Positions 10,087-24,800 of a stretch of 64,000 bases of DNA are shown here, piece by piece. Source of the DNA: Strongylocentrotus purpuratus (Eukaryota > Echinodermata > Echinoidea > Camarodonta > Strongylocentrotidae); the NCBI RefSeq assembly GCF_000002235.5, contig NW_022145611.1:4826754-4890753 (forward strand), read 5' to 3'. Within the stretch, counting starts at the first letter, position 1. Every line of letters begins with the position of its first letter. The translations under genes and the position numbers were made by a program. The notes below the pieces were generated by a model. The model saw only the letters and a list, made by a program, of their open reading frames with translations, was not told the origin of the DNA and searched no databases.

Positions 10087-11075
10087 TTTTTTTTTTTTTT
10101 TTTTTTTATAAATCTTTGAAAAATAAAAACTGATGTTAAACCCATTTTTATCTCACTCAAAGAGTGATAAAATAATTATTGTTGGTAATGTTGATGTATG
10201 GGAAAGGGTTCCAAATCTCAATATGTCAATGGATTCCTCAAAAGAAATTGAAAAAAGGGCCTATAGTGAGGGGGGAGCAGCTGAGTGTAGGAAAAACTGT
10301 AAGGGAGCCACTTTGGGGGTCTTTTTTTTTGTTTTTTTGACGCGGTCGTCAGCGTAGTCAGTGGCCGGTAGCGTTAGCCCCAAAGCCATGTCCAATTTTT
10401 AAACTACATTACTTTCTTCCTTTTATTCACTCTGTACAGTCCCATGCTATCCTTTTCGAGTCTGTAAACAACTTTACAACATGAATTCAATGATGGGCAA
10501 GGTTTTACTTCTCATACGAAAGCGCCCAAACTTCGCGAGGTGATTCAAGCCCAATATGGGCTAACAACTGGCCTGCATACCCGAGCAGAATCATTTTGTG
10601 CTCGACAAAGACACACATCCTTGGGTAAAGAGGTCCGATATTATTAATTTTTTTAGTTATATTTTTTCATTGACAGTATACTATTAAATATCAGGAATAT
10701 TGGATGCTCTGTTTCAAATACAGTCCAGATTGCCGCGCAATGAATTATCTCATGCTTCTTGTCCAAAAACCATATCTAACTGGTTTTTAAAACGGTATCA
10801 TTTTAATTTCCATTTCCTCCTCAACAAAGGAGAAAATAACATTTGATACTCTTTCTTTAACAAGCGGCTCTCTGAATTAGTTAGAATACCTCTTTTGCTA
10901 CATCTACAACAAGAAGTATTAATATGAAAAAAAATGCATGGAGATTACCAGTGTGACACATTGGTCTAGTGGACAGGCAAACGCCTGGCATCTGGAAGGT
11001 ATCGGGTTCGACACCCAGCTAGTGCTTTTTTTTTTTTGCTTTTTTTTATTATAAATCTTTGAAAAACAAAAACTG

Positions 11076-14000
11076 ATGTTAAACCCATTTTTATCTCACT
11101 CAAAGAGTGATAAAATAGTTATTGTTGGTAATGTTGATGTATGGGAAAGGGTTCCAAATCTCAATATGTCAATGGATTCCTCAAATGAAATTGAAAAAAG
11201 GGCCTATGGTGAGGGGGGAGCAGCTGAGTGTAGGAACAACTGTAAGGGAGCCCCTTTGGGGGTCTTTCTTTTTTGACTTTTTTGACGCGGTCGTCAGCTA
11301 GCTGGCGGTCGTCAGCGTAGCCAGTGGCCGGTAGCGTTAGCCCCAAAGCCATGTCCAATTTTTAAACTACATTACTTTTTTTCCTTTTATTCACTCTGTA
11401 CAGTCCCATGCTATCCTTTTCGAGTCTGTAAACAACTTTACAACATGAATTCAATGATGGGCAAGGTTTTACTTCTCATACGAAAGCGCCCAAACTTCGC
11501 GAGGTGATTCAAGCCCAATATGGGCTAACAACTGGCCTGCATACCCGAGCAGAATCATTTTGTGCTCGACAAAGACACACATCCTTGGGTAAAGAGGTCC
11601 GATATTATTAATTTTTTTAGTTATATTTTTTCATTGACAGTATACTATTAAATATCAGGAATATTGGATGCTCTGTTTCAAATACAGTCCAGATTGCCGC
11701 GCAATGAATTATCTCATGCTTCTTGTCCAAAAACCATATCTAACTGGTTTTTAAAACGGTATCATTTTAATTTCCATTTCCTCCTCAACAAAGGAGAAAA
11801 TAACATTTGATACTCTTTCTTTAACAAGCGGCTCTCTGAATTAGTTAGAATACCTCTTTTGCTACATCTACAACAAGAAGTATTAATATGAAAAAAAATG
11901 CATGGAGATTACCAGTGTGACACATTGGTCTAGTGGACAGGCAAACGCCTGGCATCTGGAAGGTATCGGGTTCGACACCCAGCTAGTGCTTTTTTTTTTT
12001 TTGCTTTTTTTTATTATAAATCTTTGAAAAACAAAAACTGATGTTAAACCCATTTTTATCTCACTCAAAGAGTGATAAAATAGTTATTGTTGGTAATGTT
12101 GATGTATGGGAAAGGGTTCCAAATCTCAATATGTCAATGGATCCCTCAAATGAAATTGAAAAAAGGGCCTATGGTGAGGGGGGAGCAGCTGAGTGTAGGA
12201 ACAACTGTAAGGGAGCCCCTTTGGGGGTCTTTCTTTTTTTACTTTTTTGACGCGGTCGTCAGCTAGCTGGCGGTCGTCAGCGTAGCCAGTGGCCGGTAGC
12301 GTTAGCCCCAAAGCCATGTCCAATTTTTAAACTACATTACTTTCTTCCTTTTATTCACTCTGTACAGTCCCATGCTATCCTTTTCGAGTCTGTAAACAAC
12401 TTTACAACATGAATTCAATGATGGGCAAGGTTTTACTTCTCATACGAAAGCGCCCAAACTTCGCGAGGTGATTCAAGCCCAATATGGGCTAACAACTGGC
12501 CTGCATACCCGAGCAGAATCATTTTGTGCTCGACAAAGACACACATCCTTGGGTAAAGAGGTCCGATATTATTAATTTTTTTAGTTATATTTTTTCATTG
12601 ACAGTATACTATTAAATATCAGGAATATTGGATGCTCTGTTTCAAATACAGTCCAGATTGCCGCGCAATGAATTATCTCATGCTTCTTGTCCAAAAACCA
12701 TATCTAACTGGTTTTTAAAACGGTATCATTTTAATTTCCATTTCCTCCTCAACAAAGGAGAAAATAACATTTGATACTCTTTCTTTAACAAGCGGCTCTC
12801 TGAATTAGTTAGAATACCTCTTTTGCTACATCTACAACAAGAAGTATTAATATGAAAAAAAATGCATGGAGATTACCAGTGTGACACATTGGTCTAGTGG
12901 ACAGGCAAACGCCTGGCATCTGGAAGGTATCGGGTTCGACACCCAGCTAGTGCTTTTTTTTTTTTTTGCTTTTTTTTATTATAAATCTTTGAAAAACAAA
13001 AACTGATGTTAAACCCATTTTTATCTCACTCAAAGAGTGATAAAATAGTTATTGTTGGTAATGTTGATGTATGGGAAAGGGTTCCAAATCTCAATATGTC
13101 AATGGATTCCTCAAATGAAATTGAAAAAAGGGCCTATGGTGAGGGGGGAGCAGCTGAGTGTAGGAACAACTGTAAGGGAGCCCCTTTGGGGGTCTTTCTT
13201 TTTTGACTTTTTTGACGCGGTCGTCAGCTAGCTGGCGGTCGTCAGCGTAGCCAGTGGCCGGTAGCGTTAGCCCCAAAGCCATGTCCAATTTTTAAACTAC
13301 ATTACTTTTTTCCTTTTATTCACTCTGTACAGTCCCATGCTATCCTTTTCGAGTCTGTAAACAACTTTACAACATGAATTCAATGATGGGCAAGGTTTTA
13401 CTTCTCATACGAAAGCGCCCAAACTTCGCGAGGTGATTCAAGCCCAATATGGGCTAACAACTGGCCTGCATACCCGAGCAGAATCATTTTGTGCTCGACA
13501 AAGACACACATCCTTGGGTAAAGAGGTCCGATATTATTAATTTTTTTAGTTATATTTTTTCATTGACAGTATACTATTAAATATCAGGAATATTGGATGC
13601 TCTGTTTCAAATACAGTCCAGATTGCCGCGCAATGAATTATCTCATGCTTCTTGTCCAAAAACCATATCTAACTGGTTTTTAAAACGGTATCATTTTAAT
13701 TTCCATTTCCTCCTCAACAAAGGAGAAAATAACATTTGATACTCTTTCTTTAACAAGCGGCTCTCTGAATTAGTTAGAATACCTCTTTTGCTACATCTAC
13801 AACAAGAAGTATTAATATGAAAAAAAATGCATGGAGATTACCAGTGTGACACATTGGTCTAGTGGACAGGCAAACGCCTGGCATCTGGAAGGTATCGGGT
13901 TCGACACCCAGCTAGTGCTTTTTTTTTTTTTGCTTTTTTTTATTATAAATCTTTGAAAAACAAAAACTGATGTTAAACCCATTTTTATCTCACTCAAAGA

Positions 14001-14932
14001 GTGATAAAATAGTTATTGTTGGTAATGTTGATGTATGGGAAAGGGTTCCAAATCTCAATATGTCAATGGATCCCTCAAATGAAATTGAAAAAAGGGCCTA
14101 TGGTGAGGGGGGAGCAGCTGAGTGTAGGAACAACTGTAAGGGAGCCCCTTTGGGGGTCTTTCTTTTTTTACTTTTTTGACGCGGTCGTCAGCTAGCTGGC
14201 GGTCGTCAGCGTAGCCAGTGGCCGGTAGCGTTAGCCCCAAAGCCATGTCCAATTTTTAAACTACATTACTTTCTTCCTTTTATTCACTCTGTACAGTCCC
14301 ATGCTATCCTTTTCGAGTCTGTAAACAACTTTACAACATGAATTCAATGATGGGCAAGGTTTTACTTCTCATACGAAAGCGCCCAAACTTCGCGAGGTGA
14401 TTCAAGCCCAATATGGGCTAACAACTGGCCTGCATACCCGAGCAGAATCATTTTGTGCTCGACAAAGACACACATCCTTGGGTAAAGAGGTCCGATATTA
14501 TTAATTTTTTTAGTTATATTTTTTCATTGACAGTATACTATTAAATATCAGGAATATTGGATGCTCTGTTTCAAATACAGTCCAGATTGCCGCGCAATGA
14601 ATTATCTCATGCTTCTTGTCCAAAAACCATATCTAACTGGTTTTTAAAACGGTATCATTTTAATTTCCATTTCCTCCTCAACAAAGGAGAAAATAACATT
14701 TGATACTCTTTCTTTAACAAGCGGCTCTCTGAATTAGTTAGAATACCTCTTTTGCTACATCTACAACAAGAAGTATTAATATGAAAAAAAATGCATGGAG
14801 ATTACCAGTGTGACACATTGGTCTAGTGGACAGGCAAACGCCTGGCATCTGGAAGGTATCGGGTTCGACACCCAGCTAGTGCTTTTTTTTTTGTTGCTTT
14901 TTTTATTATAAATCTTTGAAAAACAAAAACTG
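11076..14932 (+). repeat. Two-unit block duplicated in tandem (11076-13005 and 13006-14932)
   Basis: The units at 11076 and 13006 share GGATTCCTC and a T-rich 'attactttttt' variant. Those at 12041 and 13970 share GGATCCCTC. The pair is therefore copied as a dimer. The 14933 unit also has GGATCCCTC. Confidence 0.7.
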
Positions 14933-15777
14933 ATGTTAAACCCATTTTTATCTCACTCAAAGAGTGATAAAATAGTTATTGTTGGTAATGTTGATGTATG
15001 GGAAAGGGTTCCAAATCTCAATATGTCAATGGATCCCTCAAATGAAATTGAAAAAAGGGCCTATGGTGAGGGGGGAGCAGCTGAGTGTAGGAACAACTGT
15101 AAGGGAGCCCCTTTGGGGGTCTTTCTTTTTTACTTTTTTGACGCGGTCGTCAGCTAGCTGGCGGTCGTCAGCGTAGCCAGTGGCCGGTAGCGTTAGCCCC
15201 AAAGCCATGTCCAATTTTTAAACTACATTACTTTCTTCCTTTTATTCACTCTGTACAGTCCCATGCTATCCTTTTCGAGTCTGTAAACAACTTTACAACA
15301 TGAATTCAATGATGGGCAAGGTTTTACTTCTCATACGAAAGCGCCCAAACTTCGCGAGGTGATTCAAGCCCAATATGGGCTAACAACTGGCCTGCATACC
15401 CGAGCAGAATCATTTTGTGCTCGACAAAGACACACATCCTTGGATAAAGAGGTCCGATATTATTAATTTTTTTAGTTATATTTTTTCATTGACAGTATAC
15501 TATTAAATATCAGGAATATTGGATGCTCTGTTTCAAACACAGTCCAGATTGCCGCGCAATGAATTATCTCATGCTTCTTGTCCAAAAACCATATCTAACT
15601 GGTTTTTAAAACGGTATCATTTTAATTTCCATTTCCTCCTCAACAAAGGAGAAAATAACATTTGATACTCTTTCTTTAACAAGCGGCTCTCTGAATTAGT
15701 TAGAATACCTCTTTTGCTACATCTACAACAAGAAGTATTAATATGAAAAAAAAATACATGGAGATTACCAGTGTGAC

Positions 15778-15845
15778 ACATTGGTCTAGTGGACAGGCAA
15801 ACGCCTGGCATCTGGAAGGTATCGGGTTCGACACCCGGCTAGTGC
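15778..15845 (+). ncRNA. tRNA-like Pol III cassette, best-paired variant
   Basis: The acceptor strands ACATTGG and CTAGTGC pair at six of seven positions, allowing G-U. The T-stem TCGGG pairs with CCCGG around the loop TTCGACA. Most other copies read CCCAG and lose one pair. Copies ending at about 19710, 23540 and 24505 share the paired form. The D-arm is shortened and no anticodon stem forms, although the CTGGCAT stretch resembles an anticodon loop. It looks like a decayed tRNA (Gly- or Asp-like) whose ends and B box survived. The T run starts at 15846. Confidence 0.55.
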
Positions 15846-18800
15846 TTTTTTTTTTTTTTTGCTTTTTTTTATTATAAATCTTTGAAAAATAAAAACTGAT
15901 GTTAAACCCATTTTTATCTCACTCAAAGAGTGATAAAATAATTATTGTTGGTAATGTTGATGTATGGGAAAGGGTTCCAAATCTCATTATGTCAATGGAT
16001 TCCTCAAATGAAATTGAAAAAAGGGCCTATGGTGAGGGGGGGGAGCAGCTGAGTGTAGGAACAACTGTAAGGGAGCCCCTTTGGGGGTCTTTTTTTTGGA
16101 CTTTTTTGACGCGGTCGTCAGCTAGCTGGCGGTCGTCAGCGTAGCCAGTGGCCGGTAGCGTTAGCCCCAAAGCCATGTCCAATTTTTAAACTACATTACT
16201 TTCTTCCTTTTATTCACTCTGTACAGTCCCATGCTATCCTTTTCGAGTCTGTAAACAACTTTACAACATGAATTCAATGATGGGCAAGGTTTTACTTCTC
16301 ATACGAAAGCGCCCAAACTTCGCGAGGTGATTCAAGCCCAATATGGGCTAACAACTGGCCTGCATACCCGAGCAGAATCATTTTGTGCTCGACAAAGACA
16401 CACATCCTTGGGTAAAGAGGTCCGATATTATTAATTTTTTTAGTTATATTTTTTCATTGACAGTATACTATTAAATATCAGGAATATTGGATGCTCTGTT
16501 TCAAACACAGTCCAGATTGCCGCGCAATGAATTATCTCATGCTTCTTGTCCAAAAACCATATCTAACTGGTTTTTAAAACGGTATCATTTTAATTTCCAT
16601 TTCCTCCTCAACAAAGGAGAAAATAACATTTGATACTCTTTCTTTAACAAGCGGCTCTCTGAATTAGTTAGAATACCTCTTTTGCTACATCTACAACAAG
16701 AAGTATTAATATGAAAAAAAATGCATGGAGATTACCAGTGTGACACATTGGTCTAGTGGACAGGCAAACGCCTGGCATCTGGAAGGTATCGGGTTCGACA
16801 CCCAGCTAGTGCTTTTTTTTTTTTGCTTTTTTTTATTATAAATCTTTGAAAAACAAAAACTGATGTTAAACCCATTTTTATCTCACTCAAAGAGTGATAA
16901 AATAGTTATTATTGGTAATGTTGATGTATGGGAAAGGGTTCCAAATCTCAATATGTCAATGGATTCCTCAAATGAAATTGAAAAAAGGGCCTATGGTGAG
17001 GGGGGAGCAGCTGAGTGTAGGAACAACTGTAAGGGAGCCCCTTTGGGGGTCTTTCTTTTTTGACTTTTTTGACGCGGTCGTCAGCTAGCTGGCGGTCGTC
17101 AGCGTAGCCAGTGGCCGGTAGCGTTAGCCCCAAAGCCATGTCCAATTTTTAAACTACATTACTTTCTTCCTTTTATTCACTCTGTACAGTCCCATGCTAT
17201 CCTTTTCGAGTCTGTAAACAACTTTACAACATGAATTCAATGATGGGCAAGGTTTTACTTCTCATACGAAAGCGCCCAAACTTCGCGAGGTGATTCAAGC
17301 CCAATATGGGCTAACAACTGGCCTGCATACCCGAGCAGAATCATTTTGTGCTCGACAAAGACACACATCCTTGGGTAAAGAGGTCCGATATTATTAATTT
17401 TTTTAGTTATATTTTTTCATTGACAGTATACTATTAAATATCAGGAATATTGGATGCTCTGTTTCAAACACAGTCCAGATTGCCGCGCAATGAATTATCT
17501 CATGCTTCTTGTCCAAAAACCATATCTAACTGGTTTTTAAAACGGTATCATTTTAATTTCCATTTCCTCCTCAACAAAGGAGAAAATAACATTTGATACT
17601 CTTTCTTTAACAAGCGGCTCTCTGAATTAGTTAGAATACCTCTTTTGCTACATCTACAACAAGAAGTATTAATATGAAAAAAAATGCATGGAGATTACCA
17701 GTGTGACACATTGGTCTAGTGGACAGGCAAACGCCTGGCATCTGGAAGGTATCGGGTTCGACACCCAGCTAGTGCTTTTTTTTTTTTGCTTTTTTTTATT
17801 ATAAATCTTTGAAAAACAAAAACTGATGTTAAACCCATTTTTATCTCACTCAAAGAGTGATAAAATAGTTATTGTTGGTAATGTTGATGTATGGGAAAGG
17901 GTTCCAAATCTCAATATGTCAATGGATTCCTCAAATGAAATTGAAAAAAGGGCCTATGGTGAGGGGGGAGCAGCTGAGTGTAGGAAAAACTGTAAGGGAG
18001 CCCCTTTGGGGGTCTTTCTTTTTTGACTTTTTTGACGCGGTCGTCAGCTAGCTGGCGGTCGTCAGCGTAGCCAGTGGCCGGTAGCGTTAGCCCCAAAGCC
18101 ATGTCCAATTTTTAAACTACATTACTTTCTTCCTTTTATTCACTCTGTACAGTCCCATGCTATCCTTTTCGAGTCTGTAAACAACTTTACAACATGAATT
18201 CAATGATGGGCAAGGTTTTACTTCTCATACGAAAGCGCCCAAACTTCGCGAGGTGATTCAAGCCCAATATGGGCTAACAACTGGCCTGCATACCCGAGCA
18301 GAATCATTTTGTGCTCGACAAAGACACACATCCTTGGGTAAAGAGGTCCGATATTATTAATTTTTTTAGTTATATTTTTTCATTGACAGTATACTATTAA
18401 ATATCAGGAATATTGGATGCTCTGTTTCAAACACAGTCCAGATTGCCGCGCAATGAATTATCTCATGCTTCTTGTCCAAAAACCATATCTAACTGGTTTT
18501 TAAAACGGTATCATTTTAATTTCCATTTCCTTCTCAACAAAGGAGAAAATAACATTTGATACTCTTTCTTTAACAAGCGGCTCTCTGAATTAGTTAGAAT
18601 ACCTCTTTTGCTACATCTACAACAAGAAGTATTAATATGAAAAAAAATACATGGAGATTACCAGTGTGACACATTGGTCTAGTGGACAGGCAAACGCCTG
18701 GCATCTGGAAGGTATCGGGTTCGACACCCAGCTAGTGCTTTTTTTTTTTTTTTTTGCTTTTTTTTATTATAAATCTTTGAAAAATAAAAACTGATGTTAA

Positions 18801-21800
18801 ACCCATTTTTATCTCACTCAAAGAGTGATAAAATAATTATTGTTGGTAATGTTGATGTATGGGAAAGGGTTCCAAATCTCAATATTATGTCAATGGATTC
18901 CTCAAATGAAATTGAAAAAAGGGCCTATGGTGAGGGGGGAGCAGCTGAGTGTAGGAACAACTGTAAGGGAGCCCCTTTGGGGGTCTTTTTTTTTTGGACT
19001 TTTTTGACGCGGTCGTCAGCTAGCTGGCGGTCGTCAGCGTAGCCAGTGGCCGGTAGCGTTAGCCCCAAAGCCATGTCCAATTTTTAAACTACATTACTTT
19101 CTTCCTTTTATTCACTCTGTACAGTCCCATGCTATCCTTTTCGAGTCTGTAAACAACTTTACAACATGAATTCAATGATGGGCAAGGTTTTACTTCTCAT
19201 ACGAAAGCGCCCAAACTTCGCGAGGTGATTCAAGCCCAATATGGGCTAACAACTGGCCTGCATACCCGAGCAGAATCATTTTGTGCTCGACAAAGACACA
19301 CATCCTTGGGTAAAGAGGTCCGATATTATTAATTTTTTAGTTATATTTTTTCATTGACAGTATACTATTAAATATCAGGAATATTGGATGCTCTGTTTCA
19401 AATACAGTCCAGATTGCCGCGCAATGAATTATCTCATGCTTCTTGTCCAAAAACCATATCTAACTGGTTTTTAAAACGGTATCATTTTAATTTCCATTTC
19501 CTCCTCAACAAAGGAGAAAATAACATTTGATACTCTTTCTTTAACAAGCGGCTCTCTGAATTAGTTAGAATACCTCTTTTGCTACATCTACAACAAGAAG
19601 TATTAATATGAAAAAAAAATGCATGGAGATTACCAGTGTGACACATTGGTCTAGTGGACAGGCAAACGCCTGGCATCTGGAAGGTATCGGGTTCGACACC
19701 CGGCTAGTGCTTTTTTTTTTTTTTTTTTTTTTTTTTTATTATAAATCTTTGAAAAATAAAAACTGATGTTAAACCCATTTTTATCTCACTCAAAGAGTGA
19801 TAAAATAATTATTGTTGGTAATGTTGATGTATGGGAAAGGGTTCCAAATCTCAATATGTCAATGGATTCCTCAAATGAAATTGAAAAAAGGGCCTATGGT
19901 GAGGGGGGGAGCAGCTGAGTGTAGGAACAACTGTAAGGGAGCCCCTTTGGGGGTCTTTTTTTTGGACTTTTTTGACGCGGTCGTCAGCGTAGCCAGTGGC
20001 CGGTAGCGTTAGCCCCAAAGCCATGTCCAATTTTTAAACTACATTACTTTCTTCCTTTTATTCACTCTGTACAGTCCCATGCTATCCTTTTCGAGTCTGT
20101 AAACAACTTTACAACATGAATTCAATGATGGGCAAGGTTTTACTTCTCATACGAAAGCGCCCAAACTTCGCGAGGTGATTCAAGCCCAATATGGGCTAAC
20201 AACTGGCCTGCATACCCGAGCAGAATCATTTTGTGCTCGACAAAGACACACATCCTTGGGTAAAGAGGTCCGATATTATTAATTTTTTTAGTTATATTTT
20301 TTCATTGACAGTATACTATTAAATATCAGGAATATTGGATGCTCTGTTTCAAACACAGTCCAGATTGCCGCGCAATGAATTATCTCATGCTTCTTGTCCA
20401 AAAACCATATCTAACTGGTTTTTAAAACGGTATCATTTTAATTTCCATTTCCTCCTCAACAAAGGAGAAAATAACATTTGATACTCTTTCTTTAACAAGC
20501 GGCTCTCTGAATTAGTTAGAATACCTCTTTTGCTACATCTACAACAAGAAGTATTAATATGAAAAAAAATACATGGAGATTACCAGTGTGACACATTGGT
20601 CTAGTGGACAGGCAAACGCCTGGCATCTGGAAGGTATCGGGTTCGACACCCAGCTAGTGCTTTTTTTTTTTTTGCTTTTTTTTATTATAAATCTTTGAAA
20701 AACAAAAACTGATGTTAAACCCATTTTTATCTCACTCAAAGAGTGATAAAATAATTATTGTTGGTAATGTTGATGTATGGGAAAGGGTTCCAAATCTCAA
20801 TATGTCAATGGATTCCTCAAATGAAATTGAAAAAAGGGCCTATGGTGAGGGGGGAGCAGCTGAGTGTAGGAAAAACTGTAAGGGAGCCCCTTTGGGGGTC
20901 TTTTTTTTTGACTTTTTTGACGCGGTCGTCAGCTAGCTGGCGGTCGTCAGCGTAGCCAGTGGCCGGTAGCGTTAGCCCCAAAGCCATGTCCAATTTTTAA
21001 ACTACATTACTTTTTTCCTTTTATTCACTCTGTACAGTCCCATGCTATCCTTTTCGAGTCTGTAAACAACTTTACAACATGAATTCAATGATGGGCAAGG
21101 TTTTACTTCTCATATGAAAGCGCCCAAACTTCGCGAGGTGATTCAAGCCCAATATGGGCTAACAACTGGCCTGCATACCCGAGCAGAATCATTTTGTGCT
21201 CGACAAAGACACACATCCTTGGGTAAAGAGGTCCGATATTATTAATTTTTTTAGTTATATTTTTTCATTGACAGTATACTATTAAATATCAGGAATATTG
21301 GATGCTCTGTTTCAAATACAGTCCAGATTGCCGCGCAATGAATTATCTCATGCTTCTTGTCCAAAAACCATATCTAACTGGTTTTTAAAACGGTATCATT
21401 TTAATTTCCATTTCCTCCTCAACAAAGGAGAAAATAACATTTGATACTCTTTCTTTAACAAGCGGCTCTCTGAATTAGTTAGAATACCTCTTTTGCTACA
21501 TCTACAACAAGAAGTATTAATATGAAAAAAAATACATGGAGATTACCAGTGTGACACATTGGTCTAGTGGACAGGCAAACGCCTGGCATCTGGAAGGTAT
21601 CGGGTTCGACACCCAGCTAGTGCTTTTTTTTTTTTTTTTGCTTTTTTTTATTATAAATCTTTGAAAAATAAAAACTGATGTTAAACCCATTTTTATCTCA
21701 CTCAAAGAGTGATAAAATAATTATTGTTGGTAATGTTGATGTATGGGAAAGGGTTCCAAATCTCAATATGTCAATGGATTCCTCAAATGAAATTGAAAAA

Positions 21801-24800
21801 AGGGCCTATGGTGAGGGGGGGAGCAGCTGAGTGTAGGAAAAACTGTAAGGGAGCCCCTTTGGGGGTCTTTTTTTTGGGACTTTTTTGACGCGGTCGTCAG
21901 CGTAGCCAGTGGCCGGTAGCGTTAGCCCCAAAGCCATGTCCAATTTTTAAACTACATTACTTTCTTCCTTTTATTCACTCTGTACAGTCCCATGCTATCC
22001 TTTTCGAGTCTGTAAACAACTTTACAACATGAATTCAATGATGGGCAAGGTTTTACTTCTCATATGAAAGCGCCCAAACTTCGCGAGGTGATTCAAGCCC
22101 AATATGGGCTAACAACTGGCCTGCATACCCGAGCAGAATCATTTTGTGCTCGACAAAGACACACATCCTTGGGTAAAGAGGTCCGATATTATTAATTTTT
22201 TTAGTTATATTTTTTCATTGACAGTATACTATTAAATATCAGGAATATTGGATGCTCTGTTTCAAACACAGTCCAGATTGCCGCGCAATGAATTATCTCA
22301 TGCTTCTTGTCCAAAAACCATATCTAACTGGTTTTTAAAACGGTATCATTTTAATTTCCATTTCCTTCTCAACAAAGGAGAAAATAACATTTGATACTCT
22401 TTCTTTAACAAGCGGCTCTCTGAATTAGTTAGAATACCTCTTTTGCTACATCTACAACAAGAAGTATTAATATGAAAAAAAATACATGGAGATTACCAGT
22501 GTGACACATTGGTCTAGTGGACAGGCAAACGCCTGGCATCTGGAAGGTATCGGGTTCGACACCCAGCTAGTGCTTTTTTTTTTTTTTTTTGCTTTTTTTT
22601 ATTATAAATCTTTGAAAAATAAAAACTGATGTTAAACCCATTTTTATCTCACTCAAAGAGTGATAAAATAATTATTGTTGGTAATGTTGATGTATGGGAA
22701 AGGGTTCCAAATCTCAATATGTCAATGGATTCCTCAAATGAAATTGAAAAAAGGGCCTATGGTGAGGGGGGAGCAGCTGAGTGTAGGAAAACTGTAAGGG
22801 AGCCCCTTTGGGGGTCTTTTTTTTGGGACTTTTTTGACGCGGTCGTCAGCTAGCTGGCGGTCGTCAGCGTAGCCAGTGGCCGGTAGCGTTAGCCCCAAAG
22901 CCATGTCCAATTTTTAAACTACATTACTTTCTTCCTTTTATTCACTCTGTACAGTCCCATGCTATCCTTTTCGAGTCTGTAAACAACTTTACAACATGAA
23001 TTCAATGATGGGCAAGGTTTTACTTCTCATACGAAAGCGCCCAAACTTCGCGAGGTGATTCAAGCCCAATATGGGCTAACAACTGGCCTGCATACCCGAG
23101 CAGAATCATTTTGTGCTCGACAAAGACACACATCCTTGGGTAAAGAGGTCCGATATTATTAATTTTTTTAGTTATATTTTTTCATTGACAGTATACTATT
23201 AAATATCAGGAATATTGGATGCTCTGTTTCAAACACAGTCCAGATTGCCGCGCAATGAATTATCTCATGCTTCTTGTCCAAAAACCATATCTAACTGGTT
23301 TTTAAAACGGTATCATTTTAATTTCCATTTCCTCCTCAACAAAGGAGAAAATAACATTTGATACTCTTTCTTTAACAAGCGGCTCTCTGAATTAGTTAGA
23401 ATACCTCTTTTGCTACATCTACAACAAGAAGTATTAATATGAAAAAAAATACATGGAGATTACCAGTGTGACACATTGGTCTAGTGGACAGGCAAACGCC
23501 TGGCATCTGGAAGGTATCGGGTTCGACACCCGGCTAGTGCTTTTTTTTTTTTTTTGCTTTTTTTTTTTATAAATCTTTGAAAAATAAAAACTGATGTTAA
23601 ACCCATTTTTATCTCACTCAAAGAGTGATAAAATAATTATTGTTGGTAATGTTGATGTATGGGAAAGGGTTCCAAATCTCAATATGTCAATGGATTCCTC
23701 AAATGAAATTGAAAAAAGGGCCTATGGTGAGGGGGGAGCAGCTGAGTGTAGGAAAAACTGTAAGGGAGCCCCTTTGGGGTCTTTTTTTTTGGACTTTTTT
23801 GACGCGGTCGTCAGCTAGCTGGCGGTCGTCAGCGTAGCCAGTGGCCGGTAGCGTTAGCCCCAAAGCCATGTCCAATTTTTAAACTACATTACTTTCTTCC
23901 TTTTATTCACTCTGTACAGTCCCATGCTATCCTTTTCGAGTCTGTAAACAACTTTACAACATGAATTCAATGATGGGCAAGGTTTTACTTCTCATACGAA
24001 AGCGCCCAAACTTCGCGAGGTGATTCAAGCCCAATATGGGCTAACAACTGGCCTGCATACCCGAGCAGAATCATTTTGTGCTCGACAAAGACACACATCC
24101 TTGGGTAAAGAGGTCCGATATTATTAATTTTTTTAGTTATATTTTTTCATTGACAGTATACTATTAAATATCAGGAATATTGGATGCTCTGTTTCAAACA
24201 CAGTCCAGATTGCCGCGCAATGAATTATCTCATGCTTCTTGTCCAAAAACCATATCTAACTGGTTTTTAAAACGGTATCATTTTAATTTCCATTTCCTCC
24301 TCAACAAAGGAGAAAATAACATTTGATACTCTTTCTTTAACAAGCGGCTCTCTGAATTAGTTAGAATACCTCTTTTGCTACATCTACAACAAGAAGTATT
24401 AATATGAAAAAAAATACATGGAGATTACCAGTGTGACACATTGGTCTAGTGGACAGGCAAACGCCTGGCATCTGGAAGGTATCGGGTTCGACACCCGGCT
24501 AGTGCTTTTTTTTTTTTTTTGCTTTTTTTTTTTATAAATCTTTGAAAAATAAAAACTGATGTTAAACCCATTTTTATCTCACTCAAAGAGTGATAAAATA
24601 ATTATTGTTGGTAATGTTGATGTATGGGAAAGGGTTCCAAATCTCAATAATGTCAATGGATTCCTCAAATGAAATTGAAAAAAGGGCCTATGGTGAGGGG
24701 GGAGCAGCTGAGTGTAGGAAAAACTGTAAGGGAGCCCCTTTGGGGGTCTTTTTTTTTGGACTTTTTTGACGCGGTCGTCAGCTAGCTGGCGGTCGTCAGC

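Larger units (their letters stand above)
8892..10132 (+). repeat. Left-edge satellite copies, one internally deleted
   Basis: The first copy joins 'cttcgcga' directly to 'taggcaaacgcc' at about 9104/9105. It therefore lacks about 430 bp of the middle and the 5' half of the cassette. It also has about 50 extra bases near 8930-8985 that later copies lack. It is the most divergent copy, as expected where unequal exchange cannot homogenise an array edge. Confidence 0.85.
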
